A DNA stretch of 5,757 nucleotides, from positions 1 to 5,757 of the forward strand of contig JASLJL010000468.1 of assembly GCA_030152405.1 (NCBI GenBank), written 5' to 3'. The notes beneath the pieces are model-generated. The model did not search any database, was not told the origin of the DNA, and was given only the letters and a program-made list of their open reading frames with translations. The position numbers and the translations under genes were made by a program. Position 1 is the stretch's first letter; the number at the start of each line of letters is the position of its first letter. The stretch is from Gordonia sp. (in: high G+C Gram-positive bacteria). GTDB lineage: Bacteria > Actinomycetota > Actinomycetes > Mycobacteriales > Mycobacteriaceae. Below, piece by piece: positions 1-5,494 of this stretch.

Positions 1-176
1 TCGACGTCGACGCCGCGGCGGACGCCGGGAACCGAGCGTTGCGGGCAGAGTACGGCGACCGCGTGCCGGTGATCGTGCTCGACGGCGTCGAGCACGGCTA
101 TTGGGAGGTCGACGAACCGCGCCTGCGCGCCGACCTCGACAGTCGCCGTCGACGGTCCGCTCACTCCGATGTCTGA
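1..176 (+). CDS. Glutaredoxin/thioredoxin-fold family protein, 3' end only
   Basis: Reading from base 3 gives 57 C-terminal residues ending at TGA 174-176; the start and any N-terminal CxxC redox motif lie upstream of the window. The visible part has the signature of the second half of a small thioredoxin fold: a strand with the candidate cis-proline (RVPVIVLDG, visible residues 20-28), then HGYWEVDEPRLRADL, the final strand and helix typical of short glutaredoxin-like (DUF836-type) proteins, and a basic, probably disordered tail. The family is thought to act in cytosolic thiol-disulfide exchange, but the substrate is unknown. Position directly upstream of hemA matches Rv0508 in M. tuberculosis (established gene order, from memory). 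It is probably not in the hem transcript, because a hairpin and a promoter-like element separate them. Fold assignment is fairly sure; redox activity cannot be judged without the N-terminus. Confidence 0.8.
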   Translation, partial: DVDAAADAGNRALRAEYGDRVPVIVLDGVEHGYWEVDEPRLRADLDSRRRRSAHSDV

Positions 177-197
177 CTGCCCACATTGAGACGAGCC

Positions 198-215
198 CGG
201 GTGCATTCGCACCCG
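198..215 (+). repeat. Perfect 7-bp inverted repeat (hairpin or operator) upstream of hemA
   Basis: CGGGTGC (198-204) and GCACCCG (209-215) are exact reverse complements around the 4-base loop ATTC. The element lies 21 bases after the stop of the glutaredoxin-like gene and ends 9 bases before the -10 box at 225, so it covers where a -35 element would sit. As RNA it could be a short terminator for the upstream gene, although no T-run follows. As DNA it could be an operator. The symmetry is seen directly; both roles are inference. Confidence 0.5.
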
Positions 216-265
216 CCTGTGATCTAGCCTGGAAAGACATGTGCCCATCGGATCGGCATCACAGG
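216..265 (+). repeat. Spaced 8-bp inverted repeat flanking the hemA promoter start region
   Basis: CCTGTGAT (216-223) and ATCACAGG (258-265) are exact reverse complements separated by 34 bases. The left arm sits immediately upstream of the -10 box, the right arm downstream of the expected transcription start. The cores TGTGA/TCACA resemble half-sites of CRP/FNR-type and Rex regulators, but the spacing is far from the 4-6 bases those operators need. If transcription starts near 237, the left arm is not in the RNA, so any role would be at DNA level. It may be chance. Confidence 0.3.
225..230 (+). promoter_or_regulatory. Candidate -10 box of the hem operon promoter
   Basis: TAGCCT fits the actinobacterial housekeeping sigma consensus TANNNT, and a start around 236-239 would follow. 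The bases 16-18 upstream (about 201-207) do not form a good -35 hexamer, which is common in this group. It is the best promoter candidate in the 127-base gap between the glutaredoxin-like gene and hemA. Downstream bases CTGGAAAGACATG closely resemble CTGGTGACATG after the second promoter candidate at 5483. Confidence 0.45.
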
Positions 266-307
266 GGTGCCGGGCAACCGGTTGGCTGGAAACGGGCGAT
301 GCAGTGA
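239..307 (+). CDS. Possible 22-residue leader peptide (uORF) overlapping the hemA start
   Basis: ATG 239-241 opens a 22-codon frame that stops at TGA 305-307. The stop overlaps the hemA GTG (304-306) as GTGA, a classical arrangement for termination-reinitiation. The ATG lies 8 bases after the -10 box, so the transcript would be leaderless or carry only 1-3 leader bases, a mode that is frequent in mycobacteria. The peptide begins MCPSDRHHR and ends GWKRAMQ; it has one Cys-Pro dipeptide and adjacent histidines, no repeats of one codon and no obvious attenuator. hemA itself has only a weak ribosome-binding sequence (GGG at 294-296), which makes coupling plausible. No family is recognised. The frame could be accidental in GC-rich DNA. 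Confidence 0.35.
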   Translation: MCPSDRHHRGAGQPVGWKRAMQ

Positions 308-1662
308 GTGTCTTGTTGTTCGGGGTGTCCCATCGGAGCGCTCCGGTGTCGGTTCTCGAACGACTCACCGTCTCCGAGACCGACCGGCCCAAGATCGTCG
401 AGGCACTGGTCCGTTCGCCCGCGGTCTCCGAGGCGATGCTCGTCTCGACCTGCAATCGGGTCGAGGTGTACGCGGTCGTCGAGGCCTTCCACCCGGCGCT
501 CGAGGCGGTCGGCGACGTGTTCGGCGACCACACCGGCATGACCGTCGCCGAACTCACCGGACACGCCTACGTCCGCTATTCGGAGTCGGCGGTGGAGCAC
601 CTCTTCACCGTCGCCGCAGGGCTCGACTCCATGGTGGTCGGCGAGCAGCAGATCCTCGGCCAGATCCGCTCGGCGTACACCGAGGCCGACCAGCACAAGT
701 CCGCGGGGCGGACGCTGCACGAACTGGCGCAGCAGGCGTTGCGAGTGGGCAAGCGGGTCCATCACGAGACCGGCATCGACCGCGCCGGCGCGTCCGTCGT
801 GTCGGTGGCCCTCCATCGCGCACGTGCGGTCCGCGACGCGGGCGCCGGCCACGCGCCCATCCGACGTGCCGTCGTCTTCGGCGCGGGCGCCATGGGATCC
901 CTCGCGACCAGTCAGCTCGCACGCGACGGCGTCGACGAGATCACCATCGTCAACCGGACGGCGGCACGCGCCGACGAACTCGCCGCCGGTGTCGCCGAGC
1001 GGTACGGGATCGTCGCCCACGGTGCGTCGTTCGACGCGATGGCCGACGCGATGGCCGACGCCGACGTCGTCGTGACGTGCACCGGCTCGGTCAGTGCCGT
1101 CGTCGGAGTGGCCGACGTGCACTCCGCACTCAAACAGCGCGTCAATCCGGCGCCGCTCATGTTCTGCGACCTCGGCATCCCGCGCGACGTGGACCCGGTG
1201 GTCGCCGCGCTGCCCGGCGTCCACGTGATCGACATCGAGGGCCTCCGCGACGACGAGGAGACCAAGGCCGCGCAGGACGACGCCGTCGCGGCCCGCGGCA
1301 TCGTCGCGAACGAGCTCGCCGAGTATCTCGCCGCACAGCGTCAGGCGGAGGTGACGCCGACCGTCGCCGCGCTGCGGCAGCGGGCCGCCGACGTCGTCGA
1401 AGCGGAGATCCTGCGGCTGCATTCGCGTCTGCCCGACTTGGACGCCGGTCAGCGCGACGAGGTCGCCAAGACCGTGCGTCGCGTCGCGGACAAGCTCATG
1501 CACGCGCCGACGGTACGCGTGAAGCAACTCGCGTCCAGCGGTCGGGGCGATCACTACGCGGAAGCGCTCCGCGAACTCTTCGAACTCAAACCCGGTGCAG
1601 CCGAGTCGGTCTCGGCCTCCGAAGCCGGGATCGCCGCGCATGGCGACTCCGACTCCCTCTGA
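304..1662 (+). CDS. hemA: Glutamyl-tRNA reductase
   Basis: HemA (452 aa) reduces glutamyl-tRNA(Glu) with NADPH to glutamate-1-semialdehyde, the committed and usually rate-limiting step of C5-pathway heme synthesis in the cytosol. The catalytic domain (about 1-155) has GVSHRSAPV (7-15), the active-site thiol Cys50 in STCNRVEVY, and [15 protein letters not shown] (106-120). The NADPH-binding Rossmann domain (about 165-310) has GAGAMG (193-198) and the [11 protein letters not shown] block (288-298). A C-terminal helical dimerisation domain (about 320-430) carries [13 protein letters not shown] and [11 protein letters not shown]304 is chosen because it gives [14 protein letters not shown], the family N-terminus. 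A GTG at 241 would add 21 unrelated residues. The Shine-Dalgarno is weak, and the start overlaps the stop of a small upstream frame. First gene of the hem operon; hemC follows after 47 bases. All key residues are intact. Confidence 0.97.
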   Translation: MSVLLFGVSHRSAPVSVLERLTVSETDRPKIVEALVRSPAVSEAMLVSTCNRVEVYAVVEAFHPALEAVGDVFGDHTGMTVAELTGHAYVRYSESAVEHLFTVAAGLDSMVVGEQQILGQIRSAYTEADQHKSAGRTLHELAQQALRVGKRVHHETGIDRAGASVVSVALHRARAVRDAGAGHAPIRRAVVFGAGAMGSLATSQLARDGVDEITIVNRTAARADELAAGVAERYGIVAHGASFDAMADAMADADVVVTCTGSVSAVVGVADVHSALKQRVNPAPLMFCDLGIPRDVDPVVAALPGVHVIDIEGLRDDEETKAAQDDAVAARGIVANELAEYLAAQRQAEVTPTVAALRQRAADVVEAEILRLHSRLPDLDAGQRDEVAKTVRRVADKLMHAPTVRVKQLASSGRGDHYAEALRELFELKPGAAESVSASEAGIAAHGDSDSL

Positions 1663-1709
1663 GCTGGGCCCGCTCGACTCGACGAACACGACGACAGGAC
1701 GGCTTCAAC

Positions 1710-2702
1710 GTGTCTAATTCTGCGAACAATCCCTCGACTCCGCTCGGGGACCAGGGGAACGCGACCGGGGAGCGGGGCGTGATCAGAATCGGAACGCGTG
1801 GCTCCCTGCTCGCGACCACCCAGGCGCAGGGCATCGCCGACCGTCTCATCGCCAACGGGCACCCCGCCGAGCTCGTCATCATCACCACCGACGGCGACAC
1901 CTCGACCGCTCCGGTCGCGCAGATCGGCGTCGGCGTGTTCACCACCGCCATCCGCACCGCGCTCCGCAACGGGGAATGCGACGCCGCGATCCACTCGTAC
2001 AAGGATCTGCCGACGGCGCCCGAGGACGACCTCGCGATGGCGGCCGTTCCCGAGCGTGTCGATCCCCGAGATGCGCTGGTCAGCCGGGACGGAATGGTCC
2101 TCGGCGCGCTGCCCTCGGGCTCGACCGTCGGCACCTCGTCGCCGCGCAGGGCCGCGCAGCTTAAAGCACTGGGTCTCGGTTTGGAAATTCGCCCCCTAAG
2201 AGGCAACCTTGATTCTCGGTTGGGCAGAGTCGCGAACGGGGAACTGGACGCGGTGGTGGTCGCCCGAGCCGGATTGGTGCGCATCGGTCGAACCGACGCA
2301 GTCACCGAGGCGCTTGACCCCGTGGTCATGCTGCCCGCTCCGGCACAGGGGGCCCTGGCCGTCGAGTGTCTCGCCGACGATGCCGAACTGGTGAGAATAC
2401 TCGCCGAGTTGGACGATCCGTCCACCCGTGCAGCGGTCGACGCCGAACGCGCAGTGCTCGCGGCCCTCGAGGCCGGATGCACCGCTCCGGTCGGAGCCAT
2501 CGCCGAGGTGGTCGAGTCGATCGACTCCGACGGGCGCATCTTCGACGAGCTCTCGCTTCGCGCGGGAGTGGCGGCCGAGGACGGATCGGACGTGATCCGT
2601 GCTTCGGTGGTGGGCCCGGTGGATCGTGCCGCCCGACTCGGCAAGGATCTCGCCGCCGAACTGCTGGAGCTCGGCGCGGCCGCCTACGTGCCTGGGAACT
2701 GA
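1710..2702 (+). CDS. hemC: Porphobilinogen deaminase (hydroxymethylbilane synthase)
   Basis: HemC (330 aa from this start) links four porphobilinogens head to tail into hydroxymethylbilane in the cytosol, using a self-assembled dipyrromethane cofactor. Visible hallmarks are [16 protein letters not shown] (from residue 25), the catalytic aspartate Asp99 in HSYKDLP, substrate-binding arginines in [10 protein letters not shown] (141-150) and [11 protein letters not shown] (160-170), [13 protein letters not shown] (208-220), and the cofactor-attachment Cys257 in [10 protein letters not shown]. Two starts compete. GTG1710 (AGGA at 1696-1699) adds a 23-residue polar leader. GTG1779 has a much better Shine-Dalgarno (GGGGAG 1767-1772) and gives 307 aa starting MIRIGTRGS, like M. 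tuberculosis HemC. I list 1710 because the bases after it are locally AT-rich, as at genuine starts, and the extension keeps GC-ending codons. Codons 2160-2228 show an unusual AT-ending run. A 111-base gap separates it from hemD. Confidence 0.95.
   Translation: MSNSANNPSTPLGDQGNATGERGVIRIGTRGSLLATTQAQGIADRLIANGHPAELVIITTDGDTSTAPVAQIGVGVFTTAIRTALRNGECDAAIHSYKDLPTAPEDDLAMAAVPERVDPRDALVSRDGMVLGALPSGSTVGTSSPRRAAQLKALGLGLEIRPLRGNLDSRLGRVANGELDAVVVARAGLVRIGRTDAVTEALDPVVMLPAPAQGALAVECLADDAELVRILAELDDPSTRAAVDAERAVLAALEAGCTAPVGAIAEVVESIDSDGRIFDELSLRAGVAAEDGSDVIRASVVGPVDRAARLGKDLAAELLELGAAAYVPGN
1767..1781 (+). promoter_or_regulatory. Strong internal Shine-Dalgarno plus alternative hemC GTG start
   Basis: GGGGAG at 1767-1772 lies 6 bases before GTG 1779-1781, in the hemC frame. 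Initiation here would give MIRIGTRGS, the start expected from family length (about 307-309 aa in Mycobacterium). It is either the true start or a second start giving a short isoform. Confidence 0.45.
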
Positions 2703-2707
2703 TTCCC

Positions 2708-2722
2708 GGACGCGGGCCGTCC
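2708..2722 (+). repeat. Short stem-loop just after the hemC stop
   Basis: GGACG (2708-2712) pairs with CGTCC (2718-2722) around the loop CGGGC. It begins 6 bases after the hemC TGA and is not followed by a T-run, so it is more likely an mRNA 3' structure or chance than a terminator. The hemC-hemD gap contains no convincing promoter. Confidence 0.25.
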
Positions 2723-2780
2723 ACACTCCGGCAAGAGGAAGTCGACGGGCCGGGCGGACCGGGTCGTCGAACGAACTGCA

Positions 2781-2804
2781 GCCCCCTGGGCGGGGGCAGG
2801 AGAG
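2781..2804 (+). promoter_or_regulatory. GC-only hairpin abutting the hemD ribosome binding site
   Basis: GCCCCC (2781-2786) and GGGGGC (2792-2797) form a perfect all-GC 6-bp stem with loop TGGGC. The next base starts the strong Shine-Dalgarno AGGAGAG (2798-2804), 9 bases before hemD ATG2814. The hairpin leaves the binding site free but sits against it, so it could shape ribosome loading or mark a processing point between hemC and hemD. The stem and Shine-Dalgarno are seen; the role is inference. Confidence 0.5.
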
Positions 2805-2813
2805 TGCGCACGC

Positions 2814-4436
2814 ATGAGCCGTACGAAGAATGCTAAACCCGGCCGGATCCTGTTCGTGGGGTCGGGTCCCGGTAATCCGGACCTCCTGACCGTCAAAGCG
2901 CAGAACGTGCTGGTGAACGCGACATCGGCGTTCGTCGACCCAGACGTTCCCGCCGGCGTCGTCGCTCTGATCGGCTCGGCGCACGCGCAGGCCGAACCGG
3001 TGCCGACCCGCGCCGGCCGCAAGGCCGCCGAAGCGGCAGCCGCCGAGGCCGCCGCGCAGGAGACCGTCGACGTGGTCCGTCCCGCGCTCGGGGAACCGGC
3101 ACAGGTCGCCAAGACCCTCGTCGCCGAAGCCAAGACCGGCGTCAACGTGGTCCGCGTGGTGGCGGGCGACCCGATGAGCGCCGATTCGGTCCTCGCCGAG
3201 ATCAGCGCCGTCGCGCGGACCTCCGTCTCGTTCGAGGTGCTCCCGGGGATCCCGGCCGACGCGGTGGTGCCGAGCTTCGCCGGAATGCCGATCGGCTCCG
3301 GCCACACCGTCGCCGATGTCCGAGGCGACATCGACTGGGCGGCCCTCGCGGCCGCACCCGGACCGCTCGTCCTGCACGCGACGTCCGGTCACCTCGCCGA
3401 ACTGGCCAGCGAGCTCACTGAGCACGGCGTCGCTCCGCAGACGCCGGTCGCCATCACCGTCAACGGCACGACGTGCGCCCAGCGCACCATCGAAGCCACC
3501 CTCGCCACCGTCAACGACCTCGGCAACGCGCTCGCCGGACCGCTCGTGCTGACGGTCGGCAAGGTCGTGACCCAGCGCGCCAAGTTCTCCTGGTGGGAGT
3601 CGCGGGCGCTCTACGGTTGGACCGTCCTGGTGCCCCGCACCAAGGATCAGGCCGCAGACATGAGCGAACGGCTCGAGTCGCACGGCGCCATCCCACGTGA
3701 GGTCCCGACGATCGCCGTGGAACCGCCGCGCAGCCCGGCGCAGATGGAACGCGCCGTCAAGGGCCTCGTCGACGGCCGCTACCAGTGGGTCGTGTTCACA
3801 TCGACCAACGCCGTGCGGGCCGTGTGGGAGAAGTTCGAGGAGTTCGGGCTCGACGCGCGCGCGTTCTCGGGCGTCAAGATCGCCTGCGTCGGCGAAGCGA
3901 CCGCGGAGAAGGTCCGCTCCTTCGGCGTCAACCCCGAGCTGCTGCCGAGCGGCGAGCAGTCGTCCCTGGGTCTCCTCGAGGAGTTCCCGCCGTACGACGA
4001 GGTGTTCGATCCGGTGGATCGCATCCTGCTGCCTCGCGCCGACATCGCCACCGAGACCCTCTCGGAGGGACTGCGGGAACGCGGCTGGGAGATCGACGAC
4101 GTCACCGCGTACCGCACCGTCCGGGCGGCGCCGCCGCCGGTCGAGACCCGCGAGATGATCAAGACCGGCGGATTCGACGCCGTCTGCTTCACCTCGAGCA
4201 GCACCGTGCGCAACCTCGTCGGCATCGCGGGCAAGCCGCACGCGCGCACCATCGTCGCGTGCATCGGCCCGAAGACCGCGGAGACCGCCGTGGAGTTCGG
4301 ACTGCGCGTGGACGTGCAGCCGGAGTCGGCGTCGATCCCGGATCTCGTCGACGCCCTCGCCGCGCACGCCTCGGCACTGCGCGCCGAAGGTGCGCTCCCG
4401 CCGCCGCGCAAGAAGTCCCGCCGTTCGCGTTCGTGA
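2814..4436 (+). CDS. hemD: Uroporphyrinogen-III synthase fused to a degenerate SUMT-like methyltransferase domain
   Basis: A 540-aa two-domain protein. Residues about 10-255 resemble uroporphyrinogen-III C-methyltransferase (CobA/CysG type): GSGPGNPDLLT (16-26), AGDP (117-120), LPGIPADAVVPSFAGMPI (143-160), VTVGK-like end at 246-250. Several catalytic-site signatures are lost (see findings). Residues about 262-522 are the HemD domain, which inverts ring D and closes hydroxymethylbilane to uroporphyrinogen III: WESRALYGWTVLVPRTKDQA (261-280), FTSTNAV (328-334), Tyr433 in TAYRT, CFTSSSTV (458-465) and CIGPKTAETA (483-492). An Ala-rich linker (68-81) and a basic tail PPPRKKSRRSRS (529-540) stand out. 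Length and fusion match Rv0511 (565 aa in memory). The start is fixed by AGGAGAG 9 bases upstream. Synthase function is near certain; methyltransferase activity is doubtful. hemB follows after 13 bases. Confidence 0.96.
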   Translation: MSRTKNAKPGRILFVGSGPGNPDLLTVKAQNVLVNATSAFVDPDVPAGVVALIGSAHAQAEPVPTRAGRKAAEAAAAEAAAQETVDVVRPALGEPAQVAKTLVAEAKTGVNVVRVVAGDPMSADSVLAEISAVARTSVSFEVLPGIPADAVVPSFAGMPIGSGHTVADVRGDIDWAALAAAPGPLVLHATSGHLAELASELTEHGVAPQTPVAITVNGTTCAQRTIEATLATVNDLGNALAGPLVLTVGKVVTQRAKFSWWESRALYGWTVLVPRTKDQAADMSERLESHGAIPREVPTIAVEPPRSPAQMERAVKGLVDGRYQWVVFTSTNAVRAVWEKFEEFGLDARAFSGVKIACVGEATAEKVRSFGVNPELLPSGEQSSLGLLEEFPPYDEVFDPVDRILLPRADIATETLSEGLRERGWEIDDVTAYRTVRAAPPPVETREMIKTGGFDAVCFTSSSTVRNLVGIAGKPHARTIVACIGPKTAETAVEFGLRVDVQPESASIPDLVDALAAHASALRAEGALPPPRKKSRRSRS

Positions 4437-4449
4437 CCCGGAGGTCCGC

Positions 4450-5439
4450 ATGAGCACTGGTTTCACCCGTCTGCGTCGACTGCGCACCACGCCCGCGATG
4501 CGCAGGCTCGTCGCCGAGACCCGGTTGCACCCGGCCCAGCTGGTGTTGCCGATGTTCGTCGCCGACGGAATCGACGCTCCGCGCGAGATCAGTTCGATGC
4601 CGGGCGTCTACCAGCACACGATGGCCTCCCTGCGTGAAGCGGCCGCGGACGCCGTGGCCGCGGGGATCGGCGGACTCATGCTGTTCGGCGTGCCCGCCGA
4701 GACCGACAAGGACGGCGTCGGTTCCGGTGCGGACGATCCGGACGGTGTGCTCAACCGCGCGCTGCGCGTGCTGCGTGACGATCTCGGCGACACCACGGTC
4801 CTGATGGCCGACACGTGCCTCGACGAGTTCACCGATCACGGGCACTGCGGCGTCCTGGACGCCGACGGCCGGGTCGACAACGATGCGACGCTGCCCCGGT
4901 ACGAGGCGATGGCCGTCGCGCAGGCCCGCGCCGGAGCGCACGTGGTCGCGCCCAGCGGCATGATGGACGGCCAGGTGGCGGCCATCCGTGCCGCGCTCGA
5001 CGACGCCGGATTCGCCGACGTCACGATCCTCGCCTACACCGCCAAGTACGCCTCGGCCTTCTACGGACCGTTCCGCGAGGCCGTCGGATCGTCGTTGCAG
5101 GGCGACCGACGCACCTACCAGCAGGACTCGGCCAACCGCCTCGAATCGCAGCGCGAACTCCTTGCGGACCTCGACGAGGGCGCCGACATGGTGATGGTCA
5201 AACCCGCGATGAGCTACCTCGACGTGGTGCGCGACGTCGCCGACCGTACCGACGCCCCCGTCGCGGCGTACCAGGTCAGCGGCGAGTACGCGATGATCTC
5301 GGCCGCCGGCGCCCAGGGATGGATCGACGCCGATGCCGCGTTCGACGAATCCGTGCTGTCGATCGCGCGGGCGGGTGCGTCGATCATCCTGACGTACGCG
5401 GCAGTCGACATCGCGCGACGGCTCACCGCACGCGCGTAG
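4450..5439 (+). CDS. hemB: Porphobilinogen synthase (delta-aminolevulinic acid dehydratase)
   Basis: HemB (329 aa) condenses two 5-aminolevulinates into porphobilinogen, as a cytosolic metal-dependent oligomer (usually octamer) with a TIM-barrel fold. Both Schiff-base lysines are present: Lys199 in AYTAKYAS and Lys251 in VMVKPAMSY. Also visible are LPMFVADG (33-40), GLMLFGVP (75-82), the metal segment DTCLDEFTDHGHCGVL (121-136), PSGMMDGQ (168-175), YGPFREAVGSS (205-215; Glu210 is the likely allosteric magnesium ligand) and YQVSGEYAM (274-282). The metal segment has Cys123 and Cys133 but Asp125 where classical zinc enzymes have the second cysteine. ATG4450 is chosen because GGAGG (4440-4444) lies 5 bases upstream and the length equals the M. 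tuberculosis enzyme; a GTG at 4390 would overlap hemD. Last gene of the hem set here. Confidence 0.97.
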   Translation: MSTGFTRLRRLRTTPAMRRLVAETRLHPAQLVLPMFVADGIDAPREISSMPGVYQHTMASLREAAADAVAAGIGGLMLFGVPAETDKDGVGSGADDPDGVLNRALRVLRDDLGDTTVLMADTCLDEFTDHGHCGVLDADGRVDNDATLPRYEAMAVAQARAGAHVVAPSGMMDGQVAAIRAALDDAGFADVTILAYTAKYASAFYGPFREAVGSSLQGDRRTYQQDSANRLESQRELLADLDEGADMVMVKPAMSYLDVVRDVADRTDAPVAAYQVSGEYAMISAAGAQGWIDADAAFDESVLSIARAGASIILTYAAVDIARRLTARA

Positions 5440-5445
5440 GGGCCT

Positions 5446-5472
5446 CGCGGTCACGCTGTGAACCCGACCGCG
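5446..5472 (+). terminator. Stem-loop after hemB, possible weak terminator
   Basis: CGCGGTC (5446-5452) pairs perfectly with GACCGCG (5466-5472) around a 13-base loop, starting 6 bases after the hemB stop. Only TT follows, so it is not a canonical intrinsic terminator. Within it, TCAC (5451-5454) and GTGA (5458-5461) form a competing small palindrome around GCT. It lies just upstream of the next promoter candidate, so it could instead be an operator. Confidence 0.3.
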
Positions 5473-5482
5473 TTCGACCAAT

Positions 5483-5488
5483 TACTCT
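5483..5488 (+). promoter_or_regulatory. Candidate -10 box giving a leaderless transcript of the membrane gene
   Basis: TACTCT fits TANNNT and ends exactly 6 bases before ATG5495, the spacing at which transcription would begin on the A of the start codon. No Shine-Dalgarno precedes this ATG, which fits leaderless translation. The -35 region (about 5459-5465) is poor. This suggests the following gene has its own promoter rather than relying on hem readthrough. Confidence 0.5.
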
Positions 5489-5494
5489 GGTGAC

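Noticed and set aside
241..303. Longer HemA starting at GTG241
   Set aside because: The extra 21 residues have no family counterpart, while GTG304 gives the conserved [14 protein letters not shown] start.
1033..1061. 12-bp perfect tandem repeat (GACGCGATGGCC twice, plus partial third) in hemA
   Set aside because: It encodes [10 protein letters not shown] in a helix of normal family length, so it is not an insertion. It looks like chance codon repetition in an Ala/Asp-rich stretch.
267..1709. In-frame open extension upstream of hemC running through hemA
   Set aside because: The stretch reads hemA in the wrong frame and gives an arginine-rich product without motifs. HemC homology begins only near 1779.
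2181..2199. IdeR-box-like 19-mer (TTGGAA...CCTAA) inside hemC
   Set aside because: Only 8 of 19 positions agree with the IdeR consensus, the inner dyad is absent, and it is within coding sequence with no promoter nearby.
4390..4449. Longer HemB from GTG4390
   Set aside because: It would overlap the hemD end by 47 bases and add 20 unrelated basic residues. ATG4450 has GGAGG at ideal distance and the family length.
2196..4490. A 764-codon open frame on the minus strand across hemC, hemD and hemB
   Set aside because: It is antisense to three certain genes, shows no family motif, and is the usual product of GC-ending codons on the opposite strand. The same holds for minus-strand frames at 259-1689, 1586-2644 and 4189-5481.
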